64,000 bases of DNA from Gemmatimonadaceae bacterium (GCA_016720905.1 JADKJT010000012.1:1-64000), one strand, 5' to 3'. Counted from the first letter of the stretch, positions 52,344 through 62,178 are shown. Numbers and translations are program-made. The notes: generated by a model from the letters alone, not told the origin.

Positions 52344-53734
52344 CGAACCGTCGATAGAGGGTCAGGCGTGATTTCTCTCGTCAAACCATAACGCTCGATC
52401 TTCTTGTAGAGATTCGACCGCGGCATATCGAGCGCACGCGCCGTTTCCGACACGTTCCAGTCGAACGCCCGAAGCTTGGCCACCAGAAATGCGCGCTCGG
52501 CAGACTGCTTGAACTCTTCGAACGTGACGCAGTCCACCAGGTTGCCCAGGCCCGTGGGCTCGGCCGTACGGCGCCCGACCAAACGGTCGACGTCTGCCGC
52601 GCCAATAGTGGCCGCGTTGGCCAGGATCACCAGCCGCTCAATGGTGTTGCGCAGCTCGCGCACGTTCCCGGGCCAGTCCAGTTCCGACAGCCGACGCAGC
52701 GCGTCATCGGTGATATCACGCGCCGGCAATCCATCGCGCGCCGCAAACTGGCGCAGGAAGTGAATGACCAACTGTTCGATATCTTCACGCCGCTCACGCA
52801 GCGGCGGCACGGTGATGGGCACCACGTTCAGGCGATAGTACAAGTCCTCGCGAAATCGCCCCGCGGCGATTTCCGCTTCGACATCCTTGTTGGTGGCGGC
52901 CAACACGCGCACGTCCACCTGAACGGGCTTGTTGCCGCCAATGCGCGTCACGACACCGTCCTGCAGCACGCGCAATACCTTTGCCTGGGCGGCCAGCGAC
53001 ATGTCGCCGATTTCGTCAAGGAACAGCGTGCCATGGTCGGCCTGCTCAAACTTGCCGGCGCGATCACTGATGGCGCCCGTGAACGAGCCTTTCATATGGC
53101 CGAACAGCTCGCTCTCGATGAGCTCCGACGGAATGGCGGCGCAATTCACCTCGACAAACGGTTTCTTGGCCCGCGGCGATCCGCGATGAATGGCCCGCGC
53201 CACCAGCTCCTTGCCGGTGCCATTCTCGCCGGTGATCAGCACCCGTGCGGGCGTTCCCGCCACCTTTTCAATGCGTTCCAGCAGCGCGCGAATGACGTAG
53301 GTGCGACCGACAATCTCGTAGCGTGATTCGATGGTCTGTCGCAGCCGCTCGTTCTCATCGCTCAGCAGCCGATGCTCGAACGCATTGCGCAGCAGCACCA
53401 GCACGCGATCGGTGTCGAGCGGCTTTTCGAGGATGTCGTAGGCGCCAAGCTGCGTGGCTTCCACGGCCGTCTGGATGGTGGCATGCCCGCTGATCATCAC
53501 CACCAGGGCGTTGCCGTCAATCTGCCGGATGCGCTTGAGCACCTCGAGTCCGTCCAGCCCCGCCATCTTGACGTCGAGAAATACCAGATGCGGCTTGAAT
53601 TTCTCGTACTCGCCGATGCCCTCCGTGCCGCCGGATGCCGAGCGAACCTCGTAGCCCTCATACTCGAGGAGCTGGCTGAGGGCCTGGCGAATGCCCTTTT
53701 CATCGTCAACAACGAGAATGCGACGTGCGCTCAT
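52340..53734 (-). CDS. Sigma-54-dependent response regulator (NtrC/NtrX-like)
   Basis: The 464-residue product has a receiver domain (VDDEKGIRQAL, Asp at LVFLDVKMAG, KPLD), an AAA+ domain (Walker A ITGENGTGKELVARAIH, Walker B LFLDEIGDM, sigma-54 contact loop GSFTGA), and a Fis-type helix-turn-helix (SETARALDMPRSNLYKKIERYGL). GSFTGA instead of GAFTGA is a known tolerated variant. It should activate sigma-54 promoters when phosphorylated. No kinase gene is adjacent. Its start overlaps the upstream stop as ATGA. Confidence 0.9.
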   Translation of the reverse strand: MSARRILVVDDEKGIRQALSQLLEYEGYEVRSASGGTEGIGEYEKFKPHLVFLDVKMAGLDGLEVLKRIRQIDGNALVVMISGHATIQTAVEATQLGAYDILEKPLDTDRVLVLLRNAFEHRLLSDENERLRQTIESRYEIVGRTYVIRALLERIEKVAGTPARVLITGENGTGKELVARAIHRGSPRAKKPFVEVNCAAIPSELIESELFGHMKGSFTGAISDRAGKFEQADHGTLFLDEIGDMSLAAQAKVLRVLQDGVVTRIGGNKPVQVDVRVLAATNKDVEAEIAAGRFREDLYYRLNVVPITVPPLRERREDIEQLVIHFLRQFAARDGLPARDITDDALRRLSELDWPGNVRELRNTIERLVILANAATIGAADVDRLVGRRTAEPTGLGNLVDCVTFEEFKQSAERAFLVAKLRAFDWNVSETARALDMPRSNLYKKIERYGLTREITPDPLSTVR

Positions 53735-54471
53735 GGATTCGGAACGGCCTTGTAGAGGGTCAGTCGCCCGTTCGCGATTCGCAAATCGGCAACGGTTCGC
53801 GGCAACGGAAGGGCCAGCGCGTTGTCGGCAAGCCCTGCAGCACGGGGCCCGCGTCGGATCGCGCCAATGAATGTGGGAATCAGTCTGGGCGGCACATTGA
53901 TGCCCTTGAGGCGCAGCGCGTCCACGCGAAACTGGGCGAACCCTGGACGCAGCGGCTCGATGGTGCCGGCGAACTGCACGGAATCCCGCCCAGACAGGGC
54001 CGTACCCAACAGTCGCCCAAGGGTGCCGTCGCCGGCAATCTCGGTGACGTCAATGGCGGCGCGCACCAATAGTTGGTCGCCCTCCAGTGCCACCTGCAGA
54101 TTCGATGCCGATTTCGGCAGTTGGGACGGCAGCTCGCTGGACAGCAGCGCCGCGAGGTCTCCCGCGCCTAGTGTGACAAACGCAGGGCCATCACGCGCGC
54201 CCAGCGCTGCGGCCACTTTGGTACTGCTGTTGCGGGGCCCTGACGGTTCGATGGTGGCCCAGGTGATGGCCCGTTCCGGATTGATCGCTGAGTCCCGTCG
54301 CGACGACGGCGTGCCTGTGCTGCGGCCACCGGTGGCTTCGCTGACCTTGTCCACCGCCTTTCCCGCCGCACGCGACAGCTCGGACGGCAGACGATCGCCG
54401 TAGAGCCAGTATCCGACGGCGCCGGCGCCCACGACTACGACCAGACATCCGATGCGGGAGAGACAGCCCAT
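53731..54471 (-). CDS. Hypothetical membrane-anchored protein
   Basis: The 246-residue product starts at ATG 54471 with an uncleaved N-terminal hydrophobic segment (IGCLVVVVGAGAVGYWLYG). The rest is hydrophilic (FVTLGAGDLAALLSSELPSQLPKSASNLQVALEGDQLLV) and ends LTLYKAVPNP. I recognise no domain. It overlaps the response regulator start as ATGA. Membrane anchoring suggests an extracytoplasmic sensor or chaperone role, not proven. Confidence 0.6.
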   Translation of the reverse strand: MGCLSRIGCLVVVVGAGAVGYWLYGDRLPSELSRAAGKAVDKVSEATGGRSTGTPSSRRDSAINPERAITWATIEPSGPRNSSTKVAAALGARDGPAFVTLGAGDLAALLSSELPSQLPKSASNLQVALEGDQLLVRAAIDVTEIAGDGTLGRLLGTALSGRDSVQFAGTIEPLRPGFAQFRVDALRLKGINVPPRLIPTFIGAIRRGPRAAGLADNALALPLPRTVADLRIANGRLTLYKAVPNP

Positions 54472-54669
54472 GTCGCGGCGTTCGGGATAGAGTTTTGGTC
54501 GACACCTCACAACAGCGTCGCCAATCGCTGACGGACGTCGTCGATGACCGGCGCTGGTACGGAACATACGCGCCAGTGGGCTGGAAGCGGTACGTCGAAG
54601 GGATACCCCTTTGCCCAAGAAGTGATCGGGCCGGTCGCGGAACGCGCCCGGCCATACGTCGACGGCACA

Positions 54670-56247
54670 TCATGAGGCCTCAGCAATGGCGGCCGCGTCC
54701 GCATCGACCGCCGGCCGAAAGCGCAGGGCTTCCGCGATGTGGTCGCGCGAGACCGCATCGACGTCGTCGAGGTCGGCAATGGTGCGCGACACCCGCAGCA
54801 CGCGATGATAGGCGCGGGCTGACAGCGCCAGCTTGTCGGCCGCGCGGACCAGCATGGCGCGGGCGTCACTATCCAGCCGAGCGACGGGGGCCAGCAGGCG
54901 TGTGGGCGCCGACGCGTTGGTGATGGCGCTACGGTCGACGGTCGACGCACCGAGCCGAGTGAGGGCATAGCGTTGTTGCTGTCGCCGTCGGGCATGGAGG
55001 ACCCGCTGTCGCACAATGGTGGAGCGTTCGGCCGGTTGATGGGTGGCCAACGCTTCCGGGGGCACGCGTTGCACCGTCACGTGCAAATCGATGCGATCGG
55101 CCAGCGGCCCCGACAGGCGTGAGCGATGGCGATCGATGTCGGCCACCGAGCATCGGCAGTGGCGGTCACTGCTGCCGGCGTAGCCGCACGGACACGGATT
55201 GCTGGCGGCCACCAACGAGAAGCGCGATGGGAAACGCAAGGCCTGCGCGGCGCGTGCCACCACCACCACACCATCCTCCAACGGTTGTCGCAGGGCCTCC
55301 AGCGTGCTGCGCGGAAACAGCGACAGCTCGTCAAGAAACAAGACGCCGCGATGGGCCAAACTCACTTCCCCGGGGCGTGGCCATCCGCCGCCGCCAACCA
55401 GTCCAGCGGTGGAAATCGAATGATGCGGGGCGCGAAAAGGGCGCACGGCGTGCAGCATGTCGCCAGCACGCACATCACGCAGCAGTCCGGCCACCGAATG
55501 AATGGCCATCACTTCCAGCACTTCGTCGTCATCGAGCGGTGGCAGGATGCCGGGGAGTCGGCGCGCGAGCATGGTTTTCCCCGCGCCGGGCGGTCCCACC
55601 AACAGCAGGTTGTGGGCTCCCGCGGCGGCAATTTCCAGGGCGCGTACGGCCATGTCCTGACCAACGACATCGCCCAGATCCGGTACGTCGTCGGGTGGTC
55701 CGGCCACGTCGCGTGATCGCGAGGCGGGTTGCATGGATCCCTCGCGCAACGCCGCCACTACATCGCTCAAGGTGCGCGGCGCGGCGGCGCGCGCGTTGGG
55801 TACGCGCAACGCCTCAGCCAGATTGTCCGGCGGCACGATGAGCAGTGCGCTGCTGGTCGCGGACACATGCCGCGCCACAGCCAGCACACCGCGCACCGCG
55901 CGCAGTTGACCATCAAGACCCAATTCACCAATCGCGCACACGCCCTGCAATGCGTCCACTGGCAGCTGCCCACTGGCCGCCAACAGCGCGAGGGCGATGG
56001 GCAAATCGTACGCTGTGCCCGTTTTGGGTATGTCGGCAGGCTGGAGATTGACCGTGATCCGCCTGGGCGGAATGGTAAACCCCGAGTTGGCCAGAGCCGC
56101 TCCGACGCGGTCTCGGCTCTCCTTCACCGCCGTCGCGGCCAAACCGACAAGCGTCCACTGTGGTAGCCCGTTGGCTACATGCACCTCGATGGTGATATCG
56201 AGGGCGTCGATGCCGAGGACGGCGGCGGAGTGAGCGGCGGCGAGCAT
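54670..56247 (-). CDS. comM: YifB/ComM-family Mg-chelatase-like AAA+ protein
   Basis: The 525-residue product starts at ATG 56247. It has the N-terminal Lon-like domain (IEVHVANGLPQWTLVGLAATAVKESRDRV, ITVNLQPADIPKTG, YDLPIAL) and the AAA+ domain (LLLVGPPGAGKTMLARRLPGILP, PFRAPHHSIS, GVLFLDEL, NPCPCGYAGS) with the C-terminal Mg-chelatase part. In naturally competent bacteria ComM helps homologous DNA integration as a branch-migration helicase. The zinc-binding-type cysteines in the NPCPCGY block are present. Confidence 0.9.
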   Translation of the reverse strand: MLAAAHSAAVLGIDALDITIEVHVANGLPQWTLVGLAATAVKESRDRVGAALANSGFTIPPRRITVNLQPADIPKTGTAYDLPIALALLAASGQLPVDALQGVCAIGELGLDGQLRAVRGVLAVARHVSATSSALLIVPPDNLAEALRVPNARAAAPRTLSDVVAALREGSMQPASRSRDVAGPPDDVPDLGDVVGQDMAVRALEIAAAGAHNLLLVGPPGAGKTMLARRLPGILPPLDDDEVLEVMAIHSVAGLLRDVRAGDMLHAVRPFRAPHHSISTAGLVGGGGWPRPGEVSLAHRGVLFLDELSLFPRSTLEALRQPLEDGVVVVARAAQALRFPSRFSLVAASNPCPCGYAGSSDRHCRCSVADIDRHRSRLSGPLADRIDLHVTVQRVPPEALATHQPAERSTIVRQRVLHARRRQQQRYALTRLGASTVDRSAITNASAPTRLLAPVARLDSDARAMLVRAADKLALSARAYHRVLRVSRTIADLDDVDAVSRDHIAEALRFRPAVDADAAAIAEAS

Positions 56248-56349
56248 GGGGCCAGTGTAACGCCGCTGGTATCGAGATTCTTCACCGATTTGTTGCGGCG
56301 CGGTGTTCCGCACCGCACGGTGTCCAACGCACTCGGCGCGTCGGTGCAA

Positions 56350-56736
56350 TCAGCTCTTCAGTAGCTGCGCTCCGTCCACGCGACCAAGGGTACGGTCGAA
56401 TGATCCCAGCGGCAGGTGTCCCGCTTTGCGCGCGATCTCGACGATAAGGCAGTCGGAAAACCCGATGGCGGGCCTGCGGCGGAGTTGCGCCAACGCCAAC
56501 GCCACCACGTCTGGATCCTGCAGCGCCAGGGCCTCGTGTTCGAGCAGCATGGCGATGGCGTCTGCAATCTGTAGTGCGGTTCTGGCGTACACGGATGCCA
56601 GCACCCACGTGGTTTCCACCAACACCACGTGCGAGATCCACGCGCCCTTGGCGATGAAAAGCTCCGCCGCCGCTGTCTGTTTCACTTCATCGCGCGTCAG
56701 CAGCCGGACGAGCACGTTGGTGTCAACGGCGCGCAT
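56350..56736 (-). CDS. PIN-domain toxin (VapC-type)
   Basis: The 128-residue product has the PIN-domain acidic residues: Asp5 in MRAVDTNVLVRLL, Glu41 in VETTWVL, Asp95 in GFSDCLIV and Asp114 in SFDRTLG. PIN toxins are Mg-dependent ribonucleases, often cutting tRNA or rRNA. It overlaps the AbrB-like antitoxin gene by 14 bases. Confidence 0.88.
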   Translation of the reverse strand: MRAVDTNVLVRLLTRDEVKQTAAAELFIAKGAWISHVVLVETTWVLASVYARTALQIADAIAMLLEHEALALQDPDVVALALAQLRRRPAIGFSDCLIVEIARKAGHLPLGSFDRTLGRVDGAQLLKS

Positions 56737-56986
56737 GGCGGCGGGCGAGGTCGCGTCGGATCCCCTCCTTCAAGTCCTGAAGGCTATGGGCGGCCGCCAC
56801 GCCGTCGGGGAACAGCGTCGCGTGCACGTCGGCCGACGAGTGCTTTTGGCTGCGACGCACCACGATGTGCTCACCGTCGGCCTCCCATTCAAGGACCGAT
56901 CCAGGTGACAATCCGAGACGCCTCCGCACTTCCGCGGGCACCGACACCTGACCCTGCGAGGTGAGGCGGGATTGGGCGAGTTTCAT
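56723..56986 (-). CDS. AbrB/MazE-type antitoxin
   Basis: The start is taken as ATG 56986, giving an N-terminus (MKLAQSRLTSQGQVSVPAEV) typical of swapped-hairpin AbrB antitoxins; an ATG at 57001 would lie inside the palindrome. The 87-residue product has the SpoVT/AbrB fold (RRRLGLSPGSVLEWEADG) and a helical C-terminus for toxin binding. It should neutralise the PIN toxin and repress its own operon. The two genes overlap by 14 bases. Confidence 0.82.
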   Translation of the reverse strand: MKLAQSRLTSQGQVSVPAEVRRRLGLSPGSVLEWEADGEHIVVRRSQKHSSADVHATLFPDGVAAAHSLQDLKEGIRRDLARRHARR

Positions 56987-56992
56987 GATGAA

Positions 56993-57008
56993 CATTACCA
57001 TAGTAATG
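56993..57008. promoter_or_regulatory. Palindrome at the antitoxin start
   Basis: CATTAC-cata-GTAATG is a perfect 16-bp inverted repeat seven bases before the antitoxin start, a likely autoregulatory operator of the toxin-antitoxin pair. Confidence 0.6.
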
Positions 57009-57133
57009 TATATCTGGAAAGGGCGAGAAACGATGGAGCGGGCGCAGGCATTGGGGTCACCGTAACACCGACGCGCGAAACCGTCGTCACCGATTTCCCG
57101 CCGGGGGACCCGCCACGATGCGTCGGAATCGCC

Positions 57134-58777
57134 TTACGGCGTACCAACCATCGCATGCCGCACCACCCGCCCCGCCTTCACGCCCGTCGTCTTGCCACCC
57201 TGCACCGCCACCTTGCCATTCACGATCACTGTTTCAATGCCCACCGGATACTGATGTGGCTCGGCGAATGTGGACTGATCTTTCACCGTGCGCGCGTCGA
57301 ACACCACCACGTCGGCCATCGCGCCAACCCGCAACACGCCGCGATCGGTCAGGCCGAGTCGCTGTGCCGGCATCCCCGTCATCTTGTGGATGGCGGTTTC
57401 CAGCGGCATGAGGTGCTGCACGCGCACGTACTCGCCCAGCACCCGCGGGAATGTGCCGTAGGCGCGTGGATGCGGATGGCCGTCGCCCGGCTGTGACAGG
57501 CGGCCATCGCTGGCGATCATGGTTTGCGGATGCACCATGATGCGCCGCACGTCGCCTTCGTCGAGCACATGGTAGATGGCGTTTGCGCCGCCCTTCTGCA
57601 TGGCCTCGATCACCAGCAGTGCCCCGTTGGCCGGCGTGGGTGACAGGTTGCGGCGCGTGGCCCAGTCCTTGAGCGTCTTCCCCTCAAGGGTTGTGTCCCA
57701 CGACACGCGCGAAAATTGCACACGCGCCAGATCGCCACCACCGCGATCGTTCATGATGTTGTCCACGATGCCGCGCACCATGCTGTCTTTCAGCACGGGA
57801 TTGGCCAGACGCTTCGTGAATTCGGCGTCGCCACCGGCCATCGCCCACGACGGCACCAGCACGCCAATGCCCGTATGCGTCGCCGTGTACGGATACTGGT
57901 CCATCATCACGTCGGTGCCGGCTTTACGCGCGCTGTCCACCATCGCCAGCGTCACCACACTCTTGCCCCACATCAGCTGTCCCACCGCTTTGTGGTGTGT
58001 GAGCACCACGGGAATCTTCGCGCGCCGGCCGATCTCCATCGCTTCACCCACACCATCCAGCAAACCACGGCCTTCCTTGCGCAGATGTGACGTGTAGATG
58101 CCGCCGGCCTGCGCGGCCACCGTGGCCAGCGCCACCACTTCGTCAACGTTCGAGTACGTGCCGGGGAGATACAGGAGCCCGGTGCTCAATCCGAACGCCC
58201 CGTCGCGCATGCCTTGCCGCACGAGTTGCTGCATGCTGGCCAGTTGCGCCGCCGTGGGCGCCTTGTCGGACATCCCCATCACCGTGCGCCGCACATCGTT
58301 GTGGCCCACGAGATACGCGACATTGATGCCCACCGTGGCCATCTGCACGGAATCGAGATACGGGGCCAATGGCAACGGCGATCCACCATCCGGACCACCG
58401 AGCGCCAAGGTGACACCCTGCCGCAGCGCACTCTCGGCCAACGGCAATTGCAGCAACGGCTCGAGATGCGCATGCAGGTCGATGAATCCCGGCGTGACCA
58501 TGCGGCCCGCCGCATTGATCACGGTGGTGGCACGCGAACGCGCGATCGACGCCGCCATCACCACGATGCGATCGCCGCGAATGCCGATATCAAGGCGCTG
58601 CGGCGTACGTCCCGTACCATCGATCACCAGGCCGCCGGCGATGAGCACGTCGACGCGCGACGTATCGGCGACCCGTTGCGCAGTCACCGGTCGCGTCGCC
58701 ACAGCCGTCAGGCACGCGCCAAGGATGATGGCGCGCAGCGCCACGTGCCGGCGCCAATGGACTCGGGGCTGGCGCAT
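57134..58777 (-). CDS. Exported D-aminoacylase-like amidohydrolase
   Basis: The start is ATG 58777 (547 residues), with a signal peptide (LRAIILGACLTAVATRPVTAQ). The amidohydrolase fold shows DVLIAGGLVIDGTG, the zinc HxH motif (PGFIDLHAHLEPLL), VVLTHHKAVG and the terminal GVLRVGAMADVVVFD. It is related to N-acyl-D-amino-acid deacylases and dihydroorotase-like enzymes. It acts in the periplasm, probably releasing amino acids from N-acylated or D-amino-acid compounds. The FKBP gene lies five bases upstream. Confidence 0.87.
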   Translation of the reverse strand: MRQPRVHWRRHVALRAIILGACLTAVATRPVTAQRVADTSRVDVLIAGGLVIDGTGRTPQRLDIGIRGDRIVVMAASIARSRATTVINAAGRMVTPGFIDLHAHLEPLLQLPLAESALRQGVTLALGGPDGGSPLPLAPYLDSVQMATVGINVAYLVGHNDVRRTVMGMSDKAPTAAQLASMQQLVRQGMRDGAFGLSTGLLYLPGTYSNVDEVVALATVAAQAGGIYTSHLRKEGRGLLDGVGEAMEIGRRAKIPVVLTHHKAVGQLMWGKSVVTLAMVDSARKAGTDVMMDQYPYTATHTGIGVLVPSWAMAGGDAEFTKRLANPVLKDSMVRGIVDNIMNDRGGGDLARVQFSRVSWDTTLEGKTLKDWATRRNLSPTPANGALLVIEAMQKGGANAIYHVLDEGDVRRIMVHPQTMIASDGRLSQPGDGHPHPRAYGTFPRVLGEYVRVQHLMPLETAIHKMTGMPAQRLGLTDRGVLRVGAMADVVVFDARTVKDQSTFAEPHQYPVGIETVIVNGKVAVQGGKTTGVKAGRVVRHAMVGTP

Positions 58778-58782
58778 GGCGG

Positions 58783-59283
58783 TTATTGCAGCGTCTTGAG
58801 TTCCACGTCGAACACCAGCGTGGCGTTGCCGGGAATTGGGCCGCTGCCGTTGGCACCGTACCCCAGCGCCGATCCCATGATGATGCGACGCTTGCCACCT
58901 ACTTTCATGCCCACGATACCCTGGTCCCAGCCCGCGATCACCTGTCCGGCGCCCAGTGTGAACGTGAAGTTCTGACTGCCCACATTGGAATCGAACTTGG
59001 TGCCGTTGGCCAGCCACCCGGTATACACCATGCCCAGTACGCGGCCGGTGACCGCTTCCGCACCGGTGCCAACCGTCAGGTCCTGCACATACAGCACGGC
59101 GCTCTTCTTGGTCATCGCCGTCAGGTCGACTCCCAGCGCCGCCGCAAACGTGTCGGTGGCCGGGTCCGACGGCGTGCCGACGACGCCGGAGCCTGGCGAC
59201 AGCGACTCACTGCAGGCCGCGACCGCCGAACAGGCCAGCACAGACAGCGCGCGAACGAAAGAACGGATGGAGGTAGGGATCAT
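58783..59283 (-). CDS. FKBP-type peptidyl-prolyl isomerase lipoprotein
   Basis: The 166-residue product starts at ATG 59283. A lipoprotein leader ends in SAVAAC. The single FKBP domain shows YTGWLANGTKFDSN, VIAGWDQGIVGMKVGGKRRIIM and LVFDVELKTL. It should speed folding of exported proteins. The amidohydrolase gene begins five bases after its stop, so both are in one transcript. Confidence 0.88.
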   Translation of the reverse strand: MIPTSIRSFVRALSVLACSAVAACSESLSPGSGVVGTPSDPATDTFAAALGVDLTAMTKKSAVLYVQDLTVGTGAEAVTGRVLGMVYTGWLANGTKFDSNVGSQNFTFTLGAGQVIAGWDQGIVGMKVGGKRRIIMGSALGYGANGSGPIPGNATLVFDVELKTLQ

Positions 59284-59438
59284 GGTTGCCAAGGGGTCGG
59301 TCGTGGTCGCCGGACGTCTCACCGGCGTTCAGGAAAATAGCGTGGTCTCGCAGAAATCCCTCCGGCCCCTCACCGCTCCACCCTCAGTCATACACAAGTC
59401 CGATTGCGGCCAGCCGGTGCGCCGGATACGCTGACAGG

Positions 59439-60779
59439 GTGAACACTGCTCTCGTGCCCGACCCGGCGTCCGATTCGCCGATGATGACCGCCACCGGCGA
59501 ACTCCGGGCGGCGGCCCGGACGGGCTTTGTGCTCGAACTGGCCCGCGCCCTGCACCAGTACGGCACTCCCTCGCATCGTCTGGAAGCGGCGCTGTACACG
59601 GTGGCGACGCGGCTGGGGCTGACCGCTGAATTCTTCTCCACGCCCACCAGCATCATGGTGGGCTTCGGTGACCTGGTCGATCAACGCGTGCATTTGCTGC
59701 GCGTCGAACCCGGGGAGCCCAACCTGGGCCATCTCGCGCAAGTCAGCGACATCGTGCGCGATGTGGTGGACGGCACGGTGTCCCCCGCTGATGGACTGCA
59801 ACGGCTCCACGTGCTCAAGGCGCAGCCACCTCGGTGGCCCGTCTGGCTGGTGCTGCTGGCGTTTGTGTTGTCGTCAGCCGCGGTAGCGTGCTTTCTCCGC
59901 GTGAAAGTCGGCGACGTGGCGATCGCATCGGTGCTCGGACTGATTACCGGCGCCATCGCGCTGGGAACGTCCACGTCGGTCACGTGGCGCCCGGTGACGG
60001 AGCCCGTGGCGGCGTTTGTGGTGACGACGTTGGCGCTGGCGCTGGACGTGTATGCGCGAACAGGCACGGGCTACGCCACCTCGCTCGCCGGCCTGATTGT
60101 GTTGCTCCCCGGGCTCACATTGACCGTGGCCCTCACCGAACTCTCCACCCGTCATCTGTCGTCAGGGACCGCGCGCTTGAGCGGTGCCATCGTGGTCTTC
60201 CTTGGACTCGGCTTTGGTCTGGCGCTTGGCGCCAGGCTCGGTGGACAGATCGGCCTGGAGTTGCGCGACGTACTGGGCAGCGACGGTGCCGCTTGGCTGT
60301 CGCGCGCGCCGCTTCCGCGGTGGACGGAATGGGTGGCCCTGATCGTCGCGCCCCTGGCCTTTACCGTACTGCTGAATGCGTCGGCGCGCGACGCCGGATG
60401 GATCGTGCTGGCCTGCGTCGGTGCGTACCTCACGTCGCGTTTTGTGGGTGCCAGCATGGGCGAGGTCTTCGCGGCCTTCCTCGGCGCGTTTGTGGTGAGC
60501 GCCGGCAGCAATGTCGTGGAGCGCGTGTTTCGGCGCACATCGATGGTGACCGCCGTGCCAGGTCTGTTGATACTCGTGCCCGGCTCCATCGGATTCCGGA
60601 GCATGACGTCACTGGTTGGCGACCAATATGACGTCGGCGTGGCCACCGCCTTTCGCGTGGGGCTTATCGGAATTTCACTGGCCGCTGGAATCCTTGCCGG
60701 CAATGTGGCCACCAGTGCCCTGCGCGAACGCGCATCCCGCGAACGCGCAGTGCGCAACCGCGCATCGCGGCGCGGCTGA
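59439..60779 (+). CDS. Threonine/serine exporter (ThrE-type)
   Basis: The start is taken as GTG 59439; an ATG at 59481 is an alternative. The 446-residue product has the N-terminal DUF1212 domain (LELARALHQYGTPSHRLEAAL, FFSTPTSIMVGFGD) and a C-terminal DUF3815-like domain, with about ten transmembrane segments: VWLVLLAFVLSSAAVACFL, IVLLPGLTLTVALTELST and GLLILVPGSIGFRS. ThrE exports threonine and serine using the proton-motive force. It is divergent from the FKBP gene and converges with an MFS transporter gene. Confidence 0.87.
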   Translation: MNTALVPDPASDSPMMTATGELRAAARTGFVLELARALHQYGTPSHRLEAALYTVATRLGLTAEFFSTPTSIMVGFGDLVDQRVHLLRVEPGEPNLGHLAQVSDIVRDVVDGTVSPADGLQRLHVLKAQPPRWPVWLVLLAFVLSSAAVACFLRVKVGDVAIASVLGLITGAIALGTSTSVTWRPVTEPVAAFVVTTLALALDVYARTGTGYATSLAGLIVLLPGLTLTVALTELSTRHLSSGTARLSGAIVVFLGLGFGLALGARLGGQIGLELRDVLGSDGAAWLSRAPLPRWTEWVALIVAPLAFTVLLNASARDAGWIVLACVGAYLTSRFVGASMGEVFAAFLGAFVVSAGSNVVERVFRRTSMVTAVPGLLILVPGSIGFRSMTSLVGDQYDVGVATAFRVGLIGISLAAGILAGNVATSALRERASRERAVRNRASRRG

Positions 60780-60786
60780 CGCTGGC

Positions 60787-62178
60787 CTACTGCGCGTTCG
60801 CGATCGCCCGTTCCCGCGATTCATCACGTCGAGCCACCGTGGCCCGATACGCCGGACGTCCCCACGCCAGGATCGCCAGCGTGAGCGACATGCCCACGAC
60901 GGTGCACAGTGCCAATGACCAGCGCAGCGACGCGTCGTTGTGATAGACACGATCCGTCACAAGCGCTACCGCCGTCGGGCCAATGCCGCCGGCGAGGCCC
61001 ACCATCAGTTGGAAGATGGCGCTCCCTTGGCCACGCATGCGCGAGGGCATCGCTTCGGCAATGGCCGCGTTGGCTGCGCCCCAGGGTAATGCGGCAAACA
61101 GATTCACCGGCACCAGCAGCGCTGCGGCCAGCGACGCCGACGGCACGATCGGATACAGTCCCGCGAAGACCATCATGCCGGCCGCCCCCAGCATGCCGAC
61201 GCGCAACGGTGCATCAGCGATCCCGCGCCGGGCATAGCGATCGACCATCCATCCGCCCAGCAGCGTTCCCACCGGACCGATTCCCATGGTTAACGCGCCC
61301 TGCAGTGCGCCGGCCTGGGCCACCGACCATCCATGCGTGCGAACAAAGAATGCCTGCAACCACATGCCGATTCCCCAGTTCACGGAGGCCGAACAGGTGA
61401 ATCCCACGCAGAGGGAAATCATCGTGCGCGCATTGCGGCGCAAATAGGCGATGACCTGACTCATGGGAACCTGTTCGGTGGCCCGTGCACCGGCGGCGCG
61501 CGTGGGCTCGCGCACCGTCAGCATGAGCAACGCCACGAGCAGCCCCGGCAACCCGATGATGAAAAACACCGTTTGCCACGGATGAATCGCACCGACGATC
61601 GGCATCGAGACAAAACCCGGCGCGTCAATGGCGCTCACAATCCACGCCCCCAGTGCGTACGACACACCGGAACCGAAGAACGTCCCCAGCATGTACACGC
61701 TCATCGCGGTACCGAGACGACCACGGGGAAATGCGTCGGCGATGATCGAGACAGCGGACGGTCCCAGTGTCGCCTCGCCGACGCCCACCCCAACGCGGGC
61801 CAGCAACAGTTGACCGTAGTTGCGGGTGATGCCGGTGATGGCGGTCAGGAAACTCCAGAGTGCCGCGCCGACGGCCACGATGTGCGTGCGTCGGCGACGA
61901 TCCACCAGGCGACCGATGGCCAGCCCGAATACCGAGAACAACACGGCAAAACCGCAACCGCTCAGCAGGCTCACCTGCGTATCGGACAAACCCAGGTCGC
62001 GCTTCACCGGCTCGGCGAGCGATGCAAAGATCTGGCGGTCGATGGCGCCCGACACATTCGCCAGCGTCAGGATCGCGACGGCATACCACGCCTGCCCGGC
62101 GCTGAGACCGCCGCGGAAGCCGCGGTCCTCGACTTGGGGGTTGTCGCCGCTCCCGAATGCCGTATCTGTGGAGGCCAT
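60787..62178 (-). CDS. MFS transporter
   Basis: The 463-residue product starts at ATG 62178. It has about twelve transmembrane segments and the MFS loop motif (GLAIGRLVDRRRRTHIV) between TM2 and TM3, and a second such loop (GGWMVDRYARRGIAD). LARVGVGVGEATLGPSAVSII resembles the sugar-phosphate or Spinster-like/anion cation symporter subfamilies. The substrate is unknown. Stops of this and the ThrE gene are seven bases apart. Confidence 0.85.
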   Translation of the reverse strand: MASTDTAFGSGDNPQVEDRGFRGGLSAGQAWYAVAILTLANVSGAIDRQIFASLAEPVKRDLGLSDTQVSLLSGCGFAVLFSVFGLAIGRLVDRRRRTHIVAVGAALWSFLTAITGITRNYGQLLLARVGVGVGEATLGPSAVSIIADAFPRGRLGTAMSVYMLGTFFGSGVSYALGAWIVSAIDAPGFVSMPIVGAIHPWQTVFFIIGLPGLLVALLMLTVREPTRAAGARATEQVPMSQVIAYLRRNARTMISLCVGFTCSASVNWGIGMWLQAFFVRTHGWSVAQAGALQGALTMGIGPVGTLLGGWMVDRYARRGIADAPLRVGMLGAAGMMVFAGLYPIVPSASLAAALLVPVNLFAALPWGAANAAIAEAMPSRMRGQGSAIFQLMVGLAGGIGPTAVALVTDRVYHNDASLRWSLALCTVVGMSLTLAILAWGRPAYRATVARRDESRERAIANAQ

